Shown piece after piece: positions 8,556 to 18,621 of a stretch of DNA of 64,000 bases (the stretch's first letter is position 1; every line of letters starts with the position of its first letter). A program made the translations under genes and the position numbers. Source of the stretch: CAZEPJ01 sp964514105 (GTDB lineage Bacteria > Desulfobacterota > Desulfocorpusculales > Desulfocorpusculum); the NCBI GenBank assembly GCA_964514105.1, contig CAZEPJ010000011.1, positions 15,731-79,730 on the forward strand. The letters are read 5' to 3'. Under the pieces are notes generated by a model. It was not told the origin of the DNA, did not search any database, and saw nothing but the letters and a program-made list of their open reading frames with translations.

Positions 8556-10112
8556 ATGAGGGGAAGCACAGGACGGGCGGTGTTGGCCACAATGGCGGCG
8601 GCCTTTTGCCTGGCGTGGGGGGTGTCGGCGCCGCAGGCGGCCCGGGCCCAGATCAAGAACCTGACCATCGGCATCGGCATCGATGCGGACACCCTGAATC
8701 CCCAGGAACACACGACGACGCTCTGCCAGAACATCTCGGACCTGATCCACGACACCCTGTTTTTCGCCACCCCGGATGGCAAGCTGGAGCCGAGGCTGGC
8801 CACCGAGTACAAGGTCTCGGAGGACGGCCTGACGTGGACCCTCAAGCTTCGACAGGGCGTCAAGTTCAGCGACGGCACCCCTTACAACGCCCAGGCCCAA
8901 AAGCTCGCGTTCGACCGCGCACTCGACCCCAAGCTGAAGGTGCCCCTTCGTTTCGCCATCTCCATGATTCAGGAATGCGTGATCGTCGACGACTACACCC
9001 TGGCGTTGAAGCTCAAGTACCCGTTCGCGCCGCTGGCTCAGACCCTGGCCATGACCATCGTGTCGCCCATTTCCCCCAAGGCCATCGAGCAGTTCGGCGA
9101 AGACGTGCGTCAGAAGCCGGTGGGCCCCGGTCCCTACGTGCTCAAGGAGTGGGCAAAGGGGGACCGCATTGTCCTGGCGCGGAATGAGGGGTACTACGGG
9201 AAGAAACCGACTGTGGAGCAGATGACCTTCAAGATCGTCCCAGAGGTGGCCACCCGCGAGGCCATGCTCCGGGCGGGTCAGATCGACATCTGCTACAAGC
9301 CCTCCCCGGCCAACGTGGCGGCCCTCAAGGCCGATCCGGCCATCACGGTGGAGATGCCGTTGGATACACGGACCATCTTCATGGCGCTGCGAGGGGATCG
9401 CCCGCTCATGAAGGACAAGCGGGTCCGCCAGGCCTTCAACTACGCGGTGGACAAGAAGACCATCGTCAAGAAGGTCCTTTTTGACACGGCCCAACCCATG
9501 GACGGGACGGTCTCCCCCATCCTCTTCGGCTACGAGAGAATGGCGCCGCAGTACGAGTACGACAAGGAGAAGGCCAAGGAGTTGCTCAAGCAGGCCAACT
9601 GGGACTTCAGCAAGGTGGTGAAGATCGGGAGCCCTCAGGGCCGCTACCTGTTCGACAAGGAAGTAGCGGAGGCCATCCAGGCATACCTTCAGGACATCGG
9701 CGTGAAGACCGAGTTGCGGGTGTCCGACTGGCCCACTTTCATAGCGGCGTGCTACCTTCCCCTTGAGCGCTCGGAGTACGACATGGTCCTCCTGGGATGG
9801 GGCCCCCTGGTCTACGACGCGGATATGGCGCTATACGGCCAGTTCACGACGGCGGTGTACCCTCCCAAGGGATTGGGCTCGGCCTTTTACTCCAACCCCG
9901 AATACGACAAGATCATGGAAGAGAGCCGGATGGAGCAGAACGTGGAGAAACGCAAGGCCCTCCTCGTTCAGGGCTCCAAGATCATCTGGGAGGATTGCCC
10001 CTGGCTTTGGCTCCACGTGGAGAAGTTCGTGATCGCATATTCCAGCAAGATCAAGGGGATGATCGTCACGCCCACGGAGAAATTCTACCCCGAAAACGTG
10101 ACCATGAAGTGA
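8556..10112 (+). CDS. ABC transporter peptide-binding protein (SBP family 5), second paralogue
   Basis: This 518-residue protein has a signal peptide ending near residue 29 (QAARA) and the same SBP family 5 fold as its neighbour. The ATG was chosen for GGAGGA five bases upstream; the frame is open further left but without a better site. Differences from the first paralogue cluster in the region of residues 390-440, near the expected ligand cleft and lobe 2, so the pair may widen substrate range for one permease. It is followed by a long hairpin and then the permease genes, an arrangement that usually gives more binding protein than permease. Confidence 0.93.
   Translation: MRGSTGRAVLATMAAAFCLAWGVSAPQAARAQIKNLTIGIGIDADTLNPQEHTTTLCQNISDLIHDTLFFATPDGKLEPRLATEYKVSEDGLTWTLKLRQGVKFSDGTPYNAQAQKLAFDRALDPKLKVPLRFAISMIQECVIVDDYTLALKLKYPFAPLAQTLAMTIVSPISPKAIEQFGEDVRQKPVGPGPYVLKEWAKGDRIVLARNEGYYGKKPTVEQMTFKIVPEVATREAMLRAGQIDICYKPSPANVAALKADPAITVEMPLDTRTIFMALRGDRPLMKDKRVRQAFNYAVDKKTIVKKVLFDTAQPMDGTVSPILFGYERMAPQYEYDKEKAKELLKQANWDFSKVVKIGSPQGRYLFDKEVAEAIQAYLQDIGVKTELRVSDWPTFIAACYLPLERSEYDMVLLGWGPLVYDADMALYGQFTTAVYPPKGLGSAFYSNPEYDKIMEESRMEQNVEKRKALLVQGSKIIWEDCPWLWLHVEKFVIAYSSKIKGMIVTPTEKFYPENVTMK
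9286..9352 (+). repeat. 67-base block identical in both binding-protein genes, copy 2
   Basis: Second copy of the block at 7598-7664. Confidence 0.9.
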
Positions 10113-10140
10113 GGGGCGCGAAGGCCGAGGCTGACGCGGA
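10097..10140 (+). repeat. 44-base block spanning the stop codon, copy 2
   Basis: Second copy of the block at 8409-8452; it includes untranslated sequence after the stop. Confidence 0.92.
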
Positions 10141-10151
10141 AGACGGGAGAT

Positions 10152-10191
10152 TCCCTCCCCTCGATCCTGCCAAGAGGGTCGAGGGGAGGGA
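10152..10191 (+). terminator. Long hairpin between binding protein and permease genes
   Basis: TCCCTCCCCTCGA pairs perfectly with TCGAGGGGAGGGA, and four more inner pairs (one G-U) leave a six-base loop. No T-tract follows, so full termination is unlikely. It more likely attenuates read-through or protects the upstream mRNA 3' end. The purine-rich right arm could also hide a ribosome site for the permease gene. Confidence 0.7.
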
Positions 10192-10205
10192 TTAGAGCTG
10201 AACGG

Positions 10206-11126
10206 ATGCTACAGTACACCCTGCGGAGACTGCTCTCCACCATTCCGGTGCTCATCGGGATCTCGCTCCTGCTTTTCGTCATGCTGCGGGCCCTGCCCGG
10301 GGACCCGGCCCAGGTCTTGGCCGGGCAGATGGCCAGCCCCGAGGACATCGAGCTCATCCGCGTGCAGCTCGGGCTGGACAAGCCCATCCACGTTCAGTAC
10401 GGCGTATTCATGAGCCGGCTGGTGGTGCTGGACCTGGGGCGGTCGGCCAGGACGCAAAACCCGGTCCTGGAGGAGATCTGGGCCCGGTTGCCCAACACCT
10501 TTCTCCTGGCCACGCTGGCCATCCTCCTGGCGTGTCTGCTGGGCATCCCTGCGGGGATCCTGGCCGCTGTGCGGCCGTACACCAAGGTCGATTACCTCGT
10601 CACATCCTTCTCCCTGTTCGGCATCTCCATGCCCGTGTTCTGGCTCGGACTCATGCTGGTGGTGGTCTTCGCCGTGATGCTTCGCGTGCTCCCGGCCGGC
10701 GGCATCGGGACCTGGAAGCATGTCATCTTGCCCACGGTCACCCTGGCCTCCTTCGTGGTGGCCTTCATCGCCCGTATGACCCGATCGAGCATGATGGAGG
10801 TGCTCTCCCAGGACTACATCACCACGGGCCGCTCCAAGGGATTGAAGGAGGAGGTGGTCATCGTCAAACACGCCCTGCGCAACGCCCTCATCCCCATCAT
10901 CACCGTGGTGGGGCTCCAGTTCGGATCCCTCCTGAGCGGGGCCGTGCTGACCGAGACCGTGTTCGCCTGGCCGGGCATCGGGCGCCTCATCGTGGACTCC
11001 ATCCTGGCCCGGGACTATCCCATGATCCAGGGGACCATCCTGATCTGCGGGCTGCTGTATATCCTGGTCAACCTGATCGTGGACCTGATCTACGCGTACG
11101 TGGACCCGAGGATTCACTATGACTGA
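10206..11126 (+). CDS. dppB: Dipeptide/oligopeptide ABC permease, DppB type
   Basis: This 306-residue inner-membrane permease has six predicted helices. It opens with the DppB hallmark sequence (MLQYTLRRLLSTIPVLIGIS) and carries the EAA loop that docks the ATPase (ITTGRSKGLKEEVVIVKHAL). The segment LPGDPAQVL near residue 35 is typical of the family. It overlaps the DppC-type gene by eight bases. Ligand specificity is set by the binding proteins, so the symbol is a family label rather than a substrate claim. Confidence 0.93.
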   Translation: MLQYTLRRLLSTIPVLIGISLLLFVMLRALPGDPAQVLAGQMASPEDIELIRVQLGLDKPIHVQYGVFMSRLVVLDLGRSARTQNPVLEEIWARLPNTFLLATLAILLACLLGIPAGILAAVRPYTKVDYLVTSFSLFGISMPVFWLGLMLVVVFAVMLRVLPAGGIGTWKHVILPTVTLASFVVAFIARMTRSSMMEVLSQDYITTGRSKGLKEEVVIVKHALRNALIPIITVVGLQFGSLLSGAVLTETVFAWPGIGRLIVDSILARDYPMIQGTILICGLLYILVNLIVDLIYAYVDPRIHYD

Positions 11127-12006
11127 TGGAAACGGCTTGGCGGGGACCGCCACGGACAGGACGTCGGACAGCCAGTTCCGCCGGGGGTTGGCCAAGCTCC
11201 TCCGCAACCGGATGGCCGTGTTCGGGGGCATCCTGATCCTCGGCTACTTCATCACCGCCGTCATGGCGCCCGTTTTTTTCCCGGGGAATCCGTCCGCCCC
11301 CAACCTGATCAAGTCCCTGGAGCGTCCCTCCGTGGAGCACCCGCTGGGGACCGACGAGCTGGGGCGGTCCATCCTGGGGCGGGTCATCTACGGATCCCGC
11401 GTCTCTTTGACCATCTCCATCGGCGTGGTCTGCTTCGGCCTCTTCCTCGGCGTGCCGCTGGGGCTCATATCCGGCTACTACGGGGGAAAGGTGGACTTCG
11501 TCCTCCAGCGGATCACGGACATGCTGTTGGCCTTTCCCGGCTTCCTCCTGGCCCTCTCCCTGGTGGCCATCCTCGGGGTGGGGATCAACAACACGGTCAT
11601 CTCCATCGGCATCGCCATGGTGCCCATCTATGTCCGCCTCGTGCGGGGATGCGTCCTGTCGGTGAGGGAGCAGGTCTACGTGGAGGCGGCCCGGGCCGTG
11701 GGGACGCGGGATCTCAAGATCCTCAAACGGCACATCCTTCCCAATGTCATGGTCCCCATCATCGTGCAGACCAGCCTGGGCATGGGGACGGCCATCCTTT
11801 TCGCCGCCGGCCTCGGGTTCCTGGGCATCGGCGTCCAGCCGCCCACCCCCGAGTGGGGTGCCATGCTGGGCTCGGGCCGGGGGTACCTGTTCAACTCGCC
11901 CCATGTGGCGACCTTTCCGGGCATCGCCATCTTCCTGGCCGTCCTGGGGTTCAACCTCCTGGGCGACGGGCTCAGAGACGCCCTGGATCCGAGGTCCAAG
12001 ATATGA
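11119..12006 (+). CDS. dppC: Dipeptide/oligopeptide ABC permease, DppC type
   Basis: The 295-residue product has the DppC N-terminal helix, the HPLGTDELGRSILGRVIYG motif and the EAA loop (YVEAARAVGTRDLKILKRHI), with six membrane segments in total. It would pair with the DppB-type subunit to form the channel. Its stop shares bases with the start of the next gene (ATGA), so translation is coupled. Confidence 0.93.
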   Translation: MTDGNGLAGTATDRTSDSQFRRGLAKLLRNRMAVFGGILILGYFITAVMAPVFFPGNPSAPNLIKSLERPSVEHPLGTDELGRSILGRVIYGSRVSLTISIGVVCFGLFLGVPLGLISGYYGGKVDFVLQRITDMLLAFPGFLLALSLVAILGVGINNTVISIGIAMVPIYVRLVRGCVLSVREQVYVEAARAVGTRDLKILKRHILPNVMVPIIVQTSLGMGTAILFAAGLGFLGIGVQPPTPEWGAMLGSGRGYLFNSPHVATFPGIAIFLAVLGFNLLGDGLRDALDPRSKI

Positions 12007-12967
12007 CCCAGGGGAGCCTGCTGAGCATCCGGAACCTGCGAACGCGCTTTCATACGTACGACGGGGTGGCCGTGGCCGTCGACGGCGTGGATCTGGACGT
12101 GGACCGGGGGGAGACCGTGGGCCTGGTGGGGGAGTCGGGGTGCGGCAAGAGCGTCACGGCCCTGTCCGTCCTGCGGCTGCTGCCCAGCCCCCCTGCCCAG
12201 ACCGACGGGACGGTCCTGTTTCAGGGGACCAACCTGCTGAGCCTCAACCCCGAGGAGATCCGCAAGATCCGGGGCGGCGCCATTTCCATGATCTTCCAGG
12301 AACCCATGACCTCCCTGAACCCGCTGCTCACCATCGGCGAGCAGATCACCGAGGCCGTGGTGCTCCATCAGCGGGTGGACCATGACCGGGCCTGGGAGCG
12401 GGCCGTGGAGATGCTCCGCATGGTCCAGATCCCCTCGCCGGAGGCCAGGGCCCGGGACTACCCGCACAAGCTGAGCGGGGGCATGCGGCAGCGCGCCATG
12501 ATCGCCATGGCCCTGTCCTGCCATCCCCAGCTCCTCCTGGCCGACGAGCCCACCACGGCCCTGGACGTGACCATCCAGGCCCAGATCATGGACCTGATGC
12601 TGCGGCTTCGCGAGGAGACCCACACCTCCATCGTGCTGATCACGCACAACCTGGGACTCATCGCCGAGATGGCCAGGCGCGTCGTCGTCATGTACGCGGG
12701 AAAGGTGACGGAGGAGGCGCTGGTGCGGGACCTGTTTCGGGAGCCCCTTCACCCGTACACCCAGGGCCTTCTGGGCTCCATCCCGGTGGTGGGCCGCAAG
12801 TTCCAGACGGGGCGCCGGCAGCTTCAGGAGATCACAGGCATCGTCCCCAGCCTCTTCGAGCTTCCCCGAGGCTGCCGATTCCATCCCCGCTGCGCCAGGG
12901 CCATGGACGTCTGCAGCAAGGAGGAGCCGCCCATGGTGCGCATCGGGGACAACAGGAGGGTGCTCTG

Positions 12968-12983
<16 letters not shown>
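12003..12983 (+). CDS. dppD: Peptide ABC transporter ATPase, DppD type
   Basis: This 326-residue ATPase has Walker A (GESGCGKS, about residue 44), Q-loop (FQEPMTSLNPLLTIGEQ), signature LSGGMRQR, Walker B (LLLADEPTTALDVT) and H-loop (ITHNLG). The C-terminal oligopeptide extension keeps a four-cysteine pattern (CRFHPRCARAMDVC plus a later Cys), which holds an Fe-S cluster in DppD-like proteins. The start overlaps the DppC stop. Confidence 0.94.
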
Positions 12984-13948
<965 letters not shown>

Positions 13949-14017
13949 CAGGGCAGCAGGCAGAATTGACAGCGGGATTGGCGCCGGCACTCAACCGGCA
14001 CTCACACGAGTCAAGGG

Positions 14018-14040
14018 CCTGCGGCCCGTCGCCCCGCAGG
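14018..14040 (+). promoter_or_regulatory. Hairpin in the leader of the M20 gene
   Basis: CCTGCGG and CCGCAGG flank a nine-base loop immediately before the GAGGAGGGA ribosome site. It may be a weak dppF terminator or may shape translation of the M20 gene. A similar CCTGCGGG/CCCGCAGG hairpin lies at 23355-23379. Confidence 0.4.
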
Positions 14041-14058
14041 TTGAGGAGGGAGTCCGTC

Positions 14059-15228
14059 ATGCCCATGGATGAACGGCAACTGGAGCAGTGGCTCGCGGAG
14101 ACGCGCCGCGACCTTCACATGCACCCGGAACTCGCCTGGGAGGAGCATCGCACCACCAGCCGAATCATGGAGATCCTGACGGGGCTGGGCGTGGAGGTGC
14201 GCGCCCTGGACGGGACCACGGGGGCCGTGGGCGTTCTTCGAGGCGGGAGCGCCGGGCCCACCCTGGGGCTGCGGGCCGACATCGACGCATTGCCCCTTCA
14301 GGAGCTCAACGACGTGCCGTACCGGTCGCGGGAAGACGGCAAGATGCATGCCTGCGGCCACGACGCCCACACGGCCATCATGTTGGGCGTTGCCCGGCTG
14401 CTGGTGGAATCGGGTGCGGCCCGAGGCCTGCGGGGCAACGTCAAGTTCCTGTTCCAACCCGCCGAGGAGCGGGTCAACGGGGCGCGGGAGATGATTGCCA
14501 AGGGTGTGCTGGAAGACCCCCACGTGGACCGGGTCATGGCCGGCCATATGGTCCCCGACATGGCCGTGGGCACGGTGGGGGTGTTCCGGGCCCAGAGCCA
14601 CGCCTCGGCCGACCGGTTCACCCTGAGGATCGTGGGCAAGGGGAGCCACGGGGGCCGGCCCCACGAGGGGGTGGATCCCATCGTCGCCGGGGCGCATTTC
14701 GTCACGGCCGTCCAGTCGGTGGTGGGCCGCAACGTCAACCCCACGGCCCCGGCCGTCGTCACGGTGGGCAAGTTCGTCGCGGGCACGGTGGGCAACGTCA
14801 TCCCGGAGGCGGCCGATCTGGAGGGGACCATCCGGGCCCTGACCCCCGAGGTGCGCGGGCAGCTCATGGGTCGCCTCCGGGAGCTGGTGGCGGGGATGGA
14901 GCGGAGCTTTCTGGTGCGGGGCCACCTGGCCTTTCACGAGGGCGTCCCCGCCTGCTTCAACGACGAGTCCGTGTCTTTGTTTCTGGGGGAGGTCGCCGCC
15001 GAGCTGCTCGGTCCGGACAGCGTCCACCATCTGGCGCCCAGCATGGGAGCCGAGGACTTCGCCCTGTTCACCGAGGCCCGCCCCGGGGCCATCGTACGGC
15101 TCGGATGCGCCCCCCCCGACGGGGTCCCCAGCGCCCCCCTCCATTCCCCGCATTTCGACATCGACGAGGGGGTCCTCATGGTGGGGGTCCGTCTGTTCAG
15201 CGAGGCGGCCAGGAGATACCTGGCCTAG
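14059..15228 (+). CDS. M20-family amidohydrolase (IAA-amino-acid hydrolase / N-acyl amino-acid type)
   Basis: The 389-residue protein contains MHACGHDAHTA (residues 96-106, metal ligands C99 and H101), EER near residue 140 and the dimerisation domain motif KGSHGGRPHEGVDP. These place it in the M20D group, which hydrolyses N-acyl or peptide amides such as hippurate, indole-acetyl amino acids and N-acetyl-diaminopimelate. The cysteine metal ligand is typical of M20D. It has a strong GAGGAGGG site and lies 110 bases after dppF, so it plausibly belongs to the same import-hydrolysis unit. No signal peptide is seen. Confidence 0.92.
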   Translation: MPMDERQLEQWLAETRRDLHMHPELAWEEHRTTSRIMEILTGLGVEVRALDGTTGAVGVLRGGSAGPTLGLRADIDALPLQELNDVPYRSREDGKMHACGHDAHTAIMLGVARLLVESGAARGLRGNVKFLFQPAEERVNGAREMIAKGVLEDPHVDRVMAGHMVPDMAVGTVGVFRAQSHASADRFTLRIVGKGSHGGRPHEGVDPIVAGAHFVTAVQSVVGRNVNPTAPAVVTVGKFVAGTVGNVIPEAADLEGTIRALTPEVRGQLMGRLRELVAGMERSFLVRGHLAFHEGVPACFNDESVSLFLGEVAAELLGPDSVHHLAPSMGAEDFALFTEARPGAIVRLGCAPPDGVPSAPLHSPHFDIDEGVLMVGVRLFSEAARRYLA

Positions 15229-15243
15229 TCATCGCCGGGAAGC

Positions 15244-15267
15244 GCCCCCGGCATCCCATCCGGGGGC
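15244..15267. terminator. Bidirectional hairpin between convergent genes
   Basis: GCCCCCGG and CCGGGGGC pair around an eight-base loop in the 46-base gap between the M20 gene and the convergent thioesterase gene. There is no T-tract, as is common in GC-rich genomes. Confidence 0.5.
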
Positions 15268-15274
15268 CTGGCAG

Positions 15275-15694
15275 CTACAGGAACGGCAAAGGATCGCCTT
15301 TGCGGTACGCCAGGGCCTGGCAGGCGGCGATGGCCTTTCCCCGGTGGTCGGATACCCGGATGTCGTACAGGGCCGTCTTGCGGGTGCGATGGATTTCCCG
15401 GGCCTCGGCCGTGATGCGGCTGTCCATCTGGGCAGGCGCCAGATACGAGATGTCGACGTTGAGGGCCACGGCCACGGTCCCGTGGGAGTTGCAGGCCAGC
15501 TGAAAGGCCTCGTCCATCAAGGAGAAGATGGCCCCTCCATGGCAGGTCTCGAACACGTTGGCCATCTCCGCGGTGACGTCCATCTCCACCCTGGCGTACC
15601 CGGCGTCGAGATCCACGACCCGCAGCCCCAGCCTGCGGGCGTAAGGCTCCCTGCCCGCCCGCGCCATGAGGGCCGCCTTGACCGCCGGATCCAT
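15275..15694 (-). CDS. PaaI-type hotdog acyl-CoA thioesterase
   Basis: The 139-residue product has the PaaI signature: HGG at 52-54 and the catalytic aspartate D61 in FSLMDEAF. Such enzymes hydrolyse aryl- or acyl-CoA esters to recycle CoA. The ATG was chosen because GGGGAGGG lies ten bases upstream; a TTG three codons earlier sits too close to that site. It begins five bases after the stop of the diguanylate cyclase gene, so the two are co-transcribed. Confidence 0.88.
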   Translation of the reverse strand: MDPAVKAALMARAGREPYARRLGLRVVDLDAGYARVEMDVTAEMANVFETCHGGAIFSLMDEAFQLACNSHGTVAVALNVDISYLAPAQMDSRITAEAREIHRTRKTALYDIRVSDHRGKAIAACQALAYRKGDPLPFL

Positions 15695-15699
15695 CCCCG

Positions 15700-17433
15700 T
15701 CAACCCTCCCCGGCCGAGGCCTCAACCGGCCCTTGCCGAAAGCGCTGGTACTGGTTGCGCCCGGCGTCCTTGGATCGATACATGGCGATGTCGGCGTGTT
15801 TGACCAGCGTGTCCGCGTCGGTCCCGTCGTCCGGGTACACGGCGATTCCGATGCTCACGGTGATGGAAAGGGGGCTCTGCCCCGGGTGAAACGGCATGGC
15901 GAAGGCATCCAGGATCTTGCGGGATATGACCGTGGCATCCTCCTCGCCGCCCATCTGGGGCAGCAGGAGCAGGAACTCGTCTCCGCCCATGCGCGCCACC
16001 GTATCGCCCTTGCGCAACAAGCCCTTGAGCCGATCGGCCACCTGCTGGAGGAGCAGATCCCCCACGCCGTGGCCCAGGGAGTCATTGATCTCCTTGAAGT
16101 AGTCCAGGTCCAGGAACATGACGGCGAGCCGGCTCCGACTCCGTTGTGCCTGGGCGATGGCCAGCTGCAGGCGGTCGTTGAACAGGATCCGGTTGGGCAG
16201 GCCCGTCAGGGCGTCATGATAGGCCAGCTGCCAGATCCGCTCCTCGGCGGCCTTGCGGTCGGTAACGTCTCTGGCGATGCCCTGAACCCCCACGACCTCG
16301 CCCTGGTCGTTGCGCTGCGGAGAGACGCTCAGCTCCAAGAACGCCCGCCCGCCGTCGGGGCGGAGGATGCTGACGTTGAGGAACTCGACGGTCTCCCCGC
16401 CCCGAATCCTGGACCTCGCAAGCTCCAAGGCCGGGATCTCCTCCGGCGCCACCAGGTCTTCGAACCGCATGCCCACCAGGCGGTTCAGTTCGTACCCGGT
16501 CATGGCCTTGGCCTGGGGGCTCGCGAAGGTCAGGCGCCCCTCCAGGTTCGTTGTGAAGACCGCGTCGGTGATGTTCTCCACGAGCGCGCGATATCGCTTC
16601 TCGGCCTCCCGCCGGGACTTCTGGGCCAGCCGGCGAATGGTCACGTCTTCCCACGTGAGCAGGGCCAGGGGTTCCCCGATGAGGCTGTAGGGAAGCGGCA
16701 TGGCGGAGAAGCGCACATACGGCGCTGCTTCTTGCCCCCGGCCGGTCCACGGGATTTCCCGATTCATGGTGGCCACCCGCTTCTGAAAGCCCTTTTGCAC
16801 GGCCTCCCGGAGGACGCACTGCCCGCATGCCGATGAGCGCTCGCACAATCGGGCCGGCTCCTCCACGTGGCGGCATCCCAGAAGGCCCCCCAGCGACGTG
16901 CCCCTCGGCCGTCCCTCCTCGCCGATCCAGAAGGCACTGAACGCCCGGTTCCAGAAGTGAACCTCCATCCGCTCGTCCACCACGGCCACGCCCAGGGGGA
17001 GCGCTTCGAGAAAGGTGCTGACCAGGCCGAGCTGATCCTGGATCTCCTCGTGTGCCTCGATGACCGCCGAATCCTGGGCCGACGCGGGCACGGCCGCCGT
17101 GAAGTCCGCAGTCTCGGCGACGGAGCCGCGCTCCTCCCGGGCATCGCCCTCCACGAACCGCAGGAGCACCGAGCCGATGCGGATCTGATCGCCGTGCTTC
17201 AGGGCTCGGCTCTCCACCCGCTCGTCGTTGACGAAGAGCCCGTTGCGGCTTCGAAGGTCCGCGATGACCCAGTGGTCCCCCTGTCGCATCAGCCTGGCGT
17301 GCACCCGCGAGACGCCGGGATCGACCAGAGAGATGGTGTTGGATCGGTTTCTCCCGATGGTGGTGTCCCCTTCCAGCATGAAGATCGTCTTCTGGAGGAG
17401 GCCCCGGGGGTATTCCAATGAGCACTGTCTCAT
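15700..17433 (-). CDS. FHA-PAS-PAS-GGDEF diguanylate cyclase
   Basis: The 577-residue soluble protein has an N-terminal FHA domain (IGRNRSN, SRVHAR, SRNGLFVN, residues 20-95), a first PAS domain (about 135-260), a second PAS/PAC (about 280-395) and a GGDEF domain (400-565). GGDEF is intact at 483-487. The allosteric RxxD I-site is present five residues before it (RKGD, 474-477), so the enzyme should make c-di-GMP and be feedback inhibited. The first PAS domain carries four cysteines at 187, 197, 203 and 206, a possible metal or Fe-S sensor. The start fits an AGAGGGG site; the frame is open further upstream without a clear signal. Confidence 0.92.
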   Translation of the reverse strand: MRQCSLEYPRGLLQKTIFMLEGDTTIGRNRSNTISLVDPGVSRVHARLMRQGDHWVIADLRSRNGLFVNDERVESRALKHGDQIRIGSVLLRFVEGDAREERGSVAETADFTAAVPASAQDSAVIEAHEEIQDQLGLVSTFLEALPLGVAVVDERMEVHFWNRAFSAFWIGEEGRPRGTSLGGLLGCRHVEEPARLCERSSACGQCVLREAVQKGFQKRVATMNREIPWTGRGQEAAPYVRFSAMPLPYSLIGEPLALLTWEDVTIRRLAQKSRREAEKRYRALVENITDAVFTTNLEGRLTFASPQAKAMTGYELNRLVGMRFEDLVAPEEIPALELARSRIRGGETVEFLNVSILRPDGGRAFLELSVSPQRNDQGEVVGVQGIARDVTDRKAAEERIWQLAYHDALTGLPNRILFNDRLQLAIAQAQRSRSRLAVMFLDLDYFKEINDSLGHGVGDLLLQQVADRLKGLLRKGDTVARMGGDEFLLLLPQMGGEEDATVISRKILDAFAMPFHPGQSPLSITVSIGIAVYPDDGTDADTLVKHADIAMYRSKDAGRNQYQRFRQGPVEASAGEG

Positions 17434-17540
17434 GGATGGTACACCCCTCTTGCAGAGCTGACGCGCCCCGGGCATGGGAGGCCGTCCGGCCCGCCCCGGG
17501 GATTGCTCGGGGGCATTTTTGGGCCCCCGGCCAAACCGCT

Positions 17541-18440
17541 TCACCTCAGTAAATCCAAGAGGGCCTCCTGGGCCCTGGGAAAACGGAAGACGAAGCCGCT
17601 GTCCAGGAGCCGTTTGGGCAACACGCGCTGGCCCTGGAGGATGACCGATCCGAATTCCCCCAGGACGAGGCGCATCATGAACGCCGGGGCCGGCAGCCAG
17701 GACGGGCGTCCCAGGGCCTTGCCCACGGCACGGGAGAAGTCCCGGTTTTGCTCCGGATGCGGGGCCGAGAGATTGAACGGGCCCGACAGCTCGGGACGGT
17801 CCAAGAGGTGAAGGAACGCCTCGACCAGATCGGTCATGTGGATCCACGAGAACCACTGCGACCCGCTCCCGATGGGGCCCCCCGCGAACCAGCGAAAGGG
17901 GGTCACCATCTGCTGCAAGGCGCCCCCGCCGCGCCCCAAGACGATGCCGAAGCGCATGATCACGACCCGAGTCCCCTTGGTGCGCGCGGCCAGGGCCTCG
18001 GCTTCCCAGTCCGCGGACAGGCGCGCCAGGAAATCGTCCCCCGGGGGAGAGGACTCGTCCAGCGGCTCATCTCCCCGCAAGCCATAGTACCCAACACCCG
18101 ATGTGCTGAACAGGACTTGCCGGGAGGCCGGGGCAATGGCCTCCACCAGATGGCGGGTGGTGAGGATGCGGCTTTCCCGCAGCTGGCGTTTGTACTCGGG
18201 GGTCCATCGACCGAAGATGGACAGCCCGGCCAGGTTGACGAGCACGTCGTGGGTCGGGACGGCCTCCTGCCAGGGTCCCTCTCGGGTGGGGTCTCCCTGG
18301 AGGAGGCGGGGCCCGCCGGCCGCCGCCCTTTTCCCCCCCGCGCCACGGGTCAGGACGGTGACGTCATGGCCCGCCGCCATGAAACGGCGGGCCAGGTCGC
18401 GGCCCACGAACCCCGTTCCCCCCGTCATGAGGATCTTCAT
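17541..18440 (-). CDS. TIGR01777-family NAD-dependent epimerase-like protein (YfcH type)
   Basis: The 299-residue protein begins with a Rossmann dinucleotide site (GGTGFVG, residues 7-13) and continues with the YfcH/TIGR01777 sequence NLAGLSIFGRWTPEYKR and the C-terminal DUF1731-like region around GSVILQGQRVLPKRLLDSGF. Members belong to the extended SDR superfamily; biochemical roles are poorly known, and plant relatives act in plastid division. No signal peptide is present. The next gene in the same direction (diguanylate cyclase) starts 107 bases downstream. Confidence 0.88.
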   Translation of the reverse strand: MKILMTGGTGFVGRDLARRFMAAGHDVTVLTRGAGGKRAAAGGPRLLQGDPTREGPWQEAVPTHDVLVNLAGLSIFGRWTPEYKRQLRESRILTTRHLVEAIAPASRQVLFSTSGVGYYGLRGDEPLDESSPPGDDFLARLSADWEAEALAARTKGTRVVIMRFGIVLGRGGGALQQMVTPFRWFAGGPIGSGSQWFSWIHMTDLVEAFLHLLDRPELSGPFNLSAPHPEQNRDFSRAVGKALGRPSWLPAPAFMMRLVLGEFGSVILQGQRVLPKRLLDSGFVFRFPRAQEALLDLLR

Positions 18441-18621
18441 GGCCCCGCAACTCCGGTCACCCGGGGTGGGGTCGGCCGCCACCCCGGGTGTAGCAATGCC
18501 GTGCCAGCGTCAGCCGGCCCGCGCAAGAGTCCCATCCGCCCCCTTCACGGCGGCAACGCCCCGCTGCGCCCCCACTGTCCCCGCCCCGCCCCGCCGCCCG
18601 CCCGTCCCGACCGAGCCGGCG

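Noticed and set aside
13966..13994. TTGACA before the M20 gene as a promoter.
   Set aside because: No acceptable -10 box lies at 16-18 bases, so the M20 gene is more simply read from the dpp transcript.
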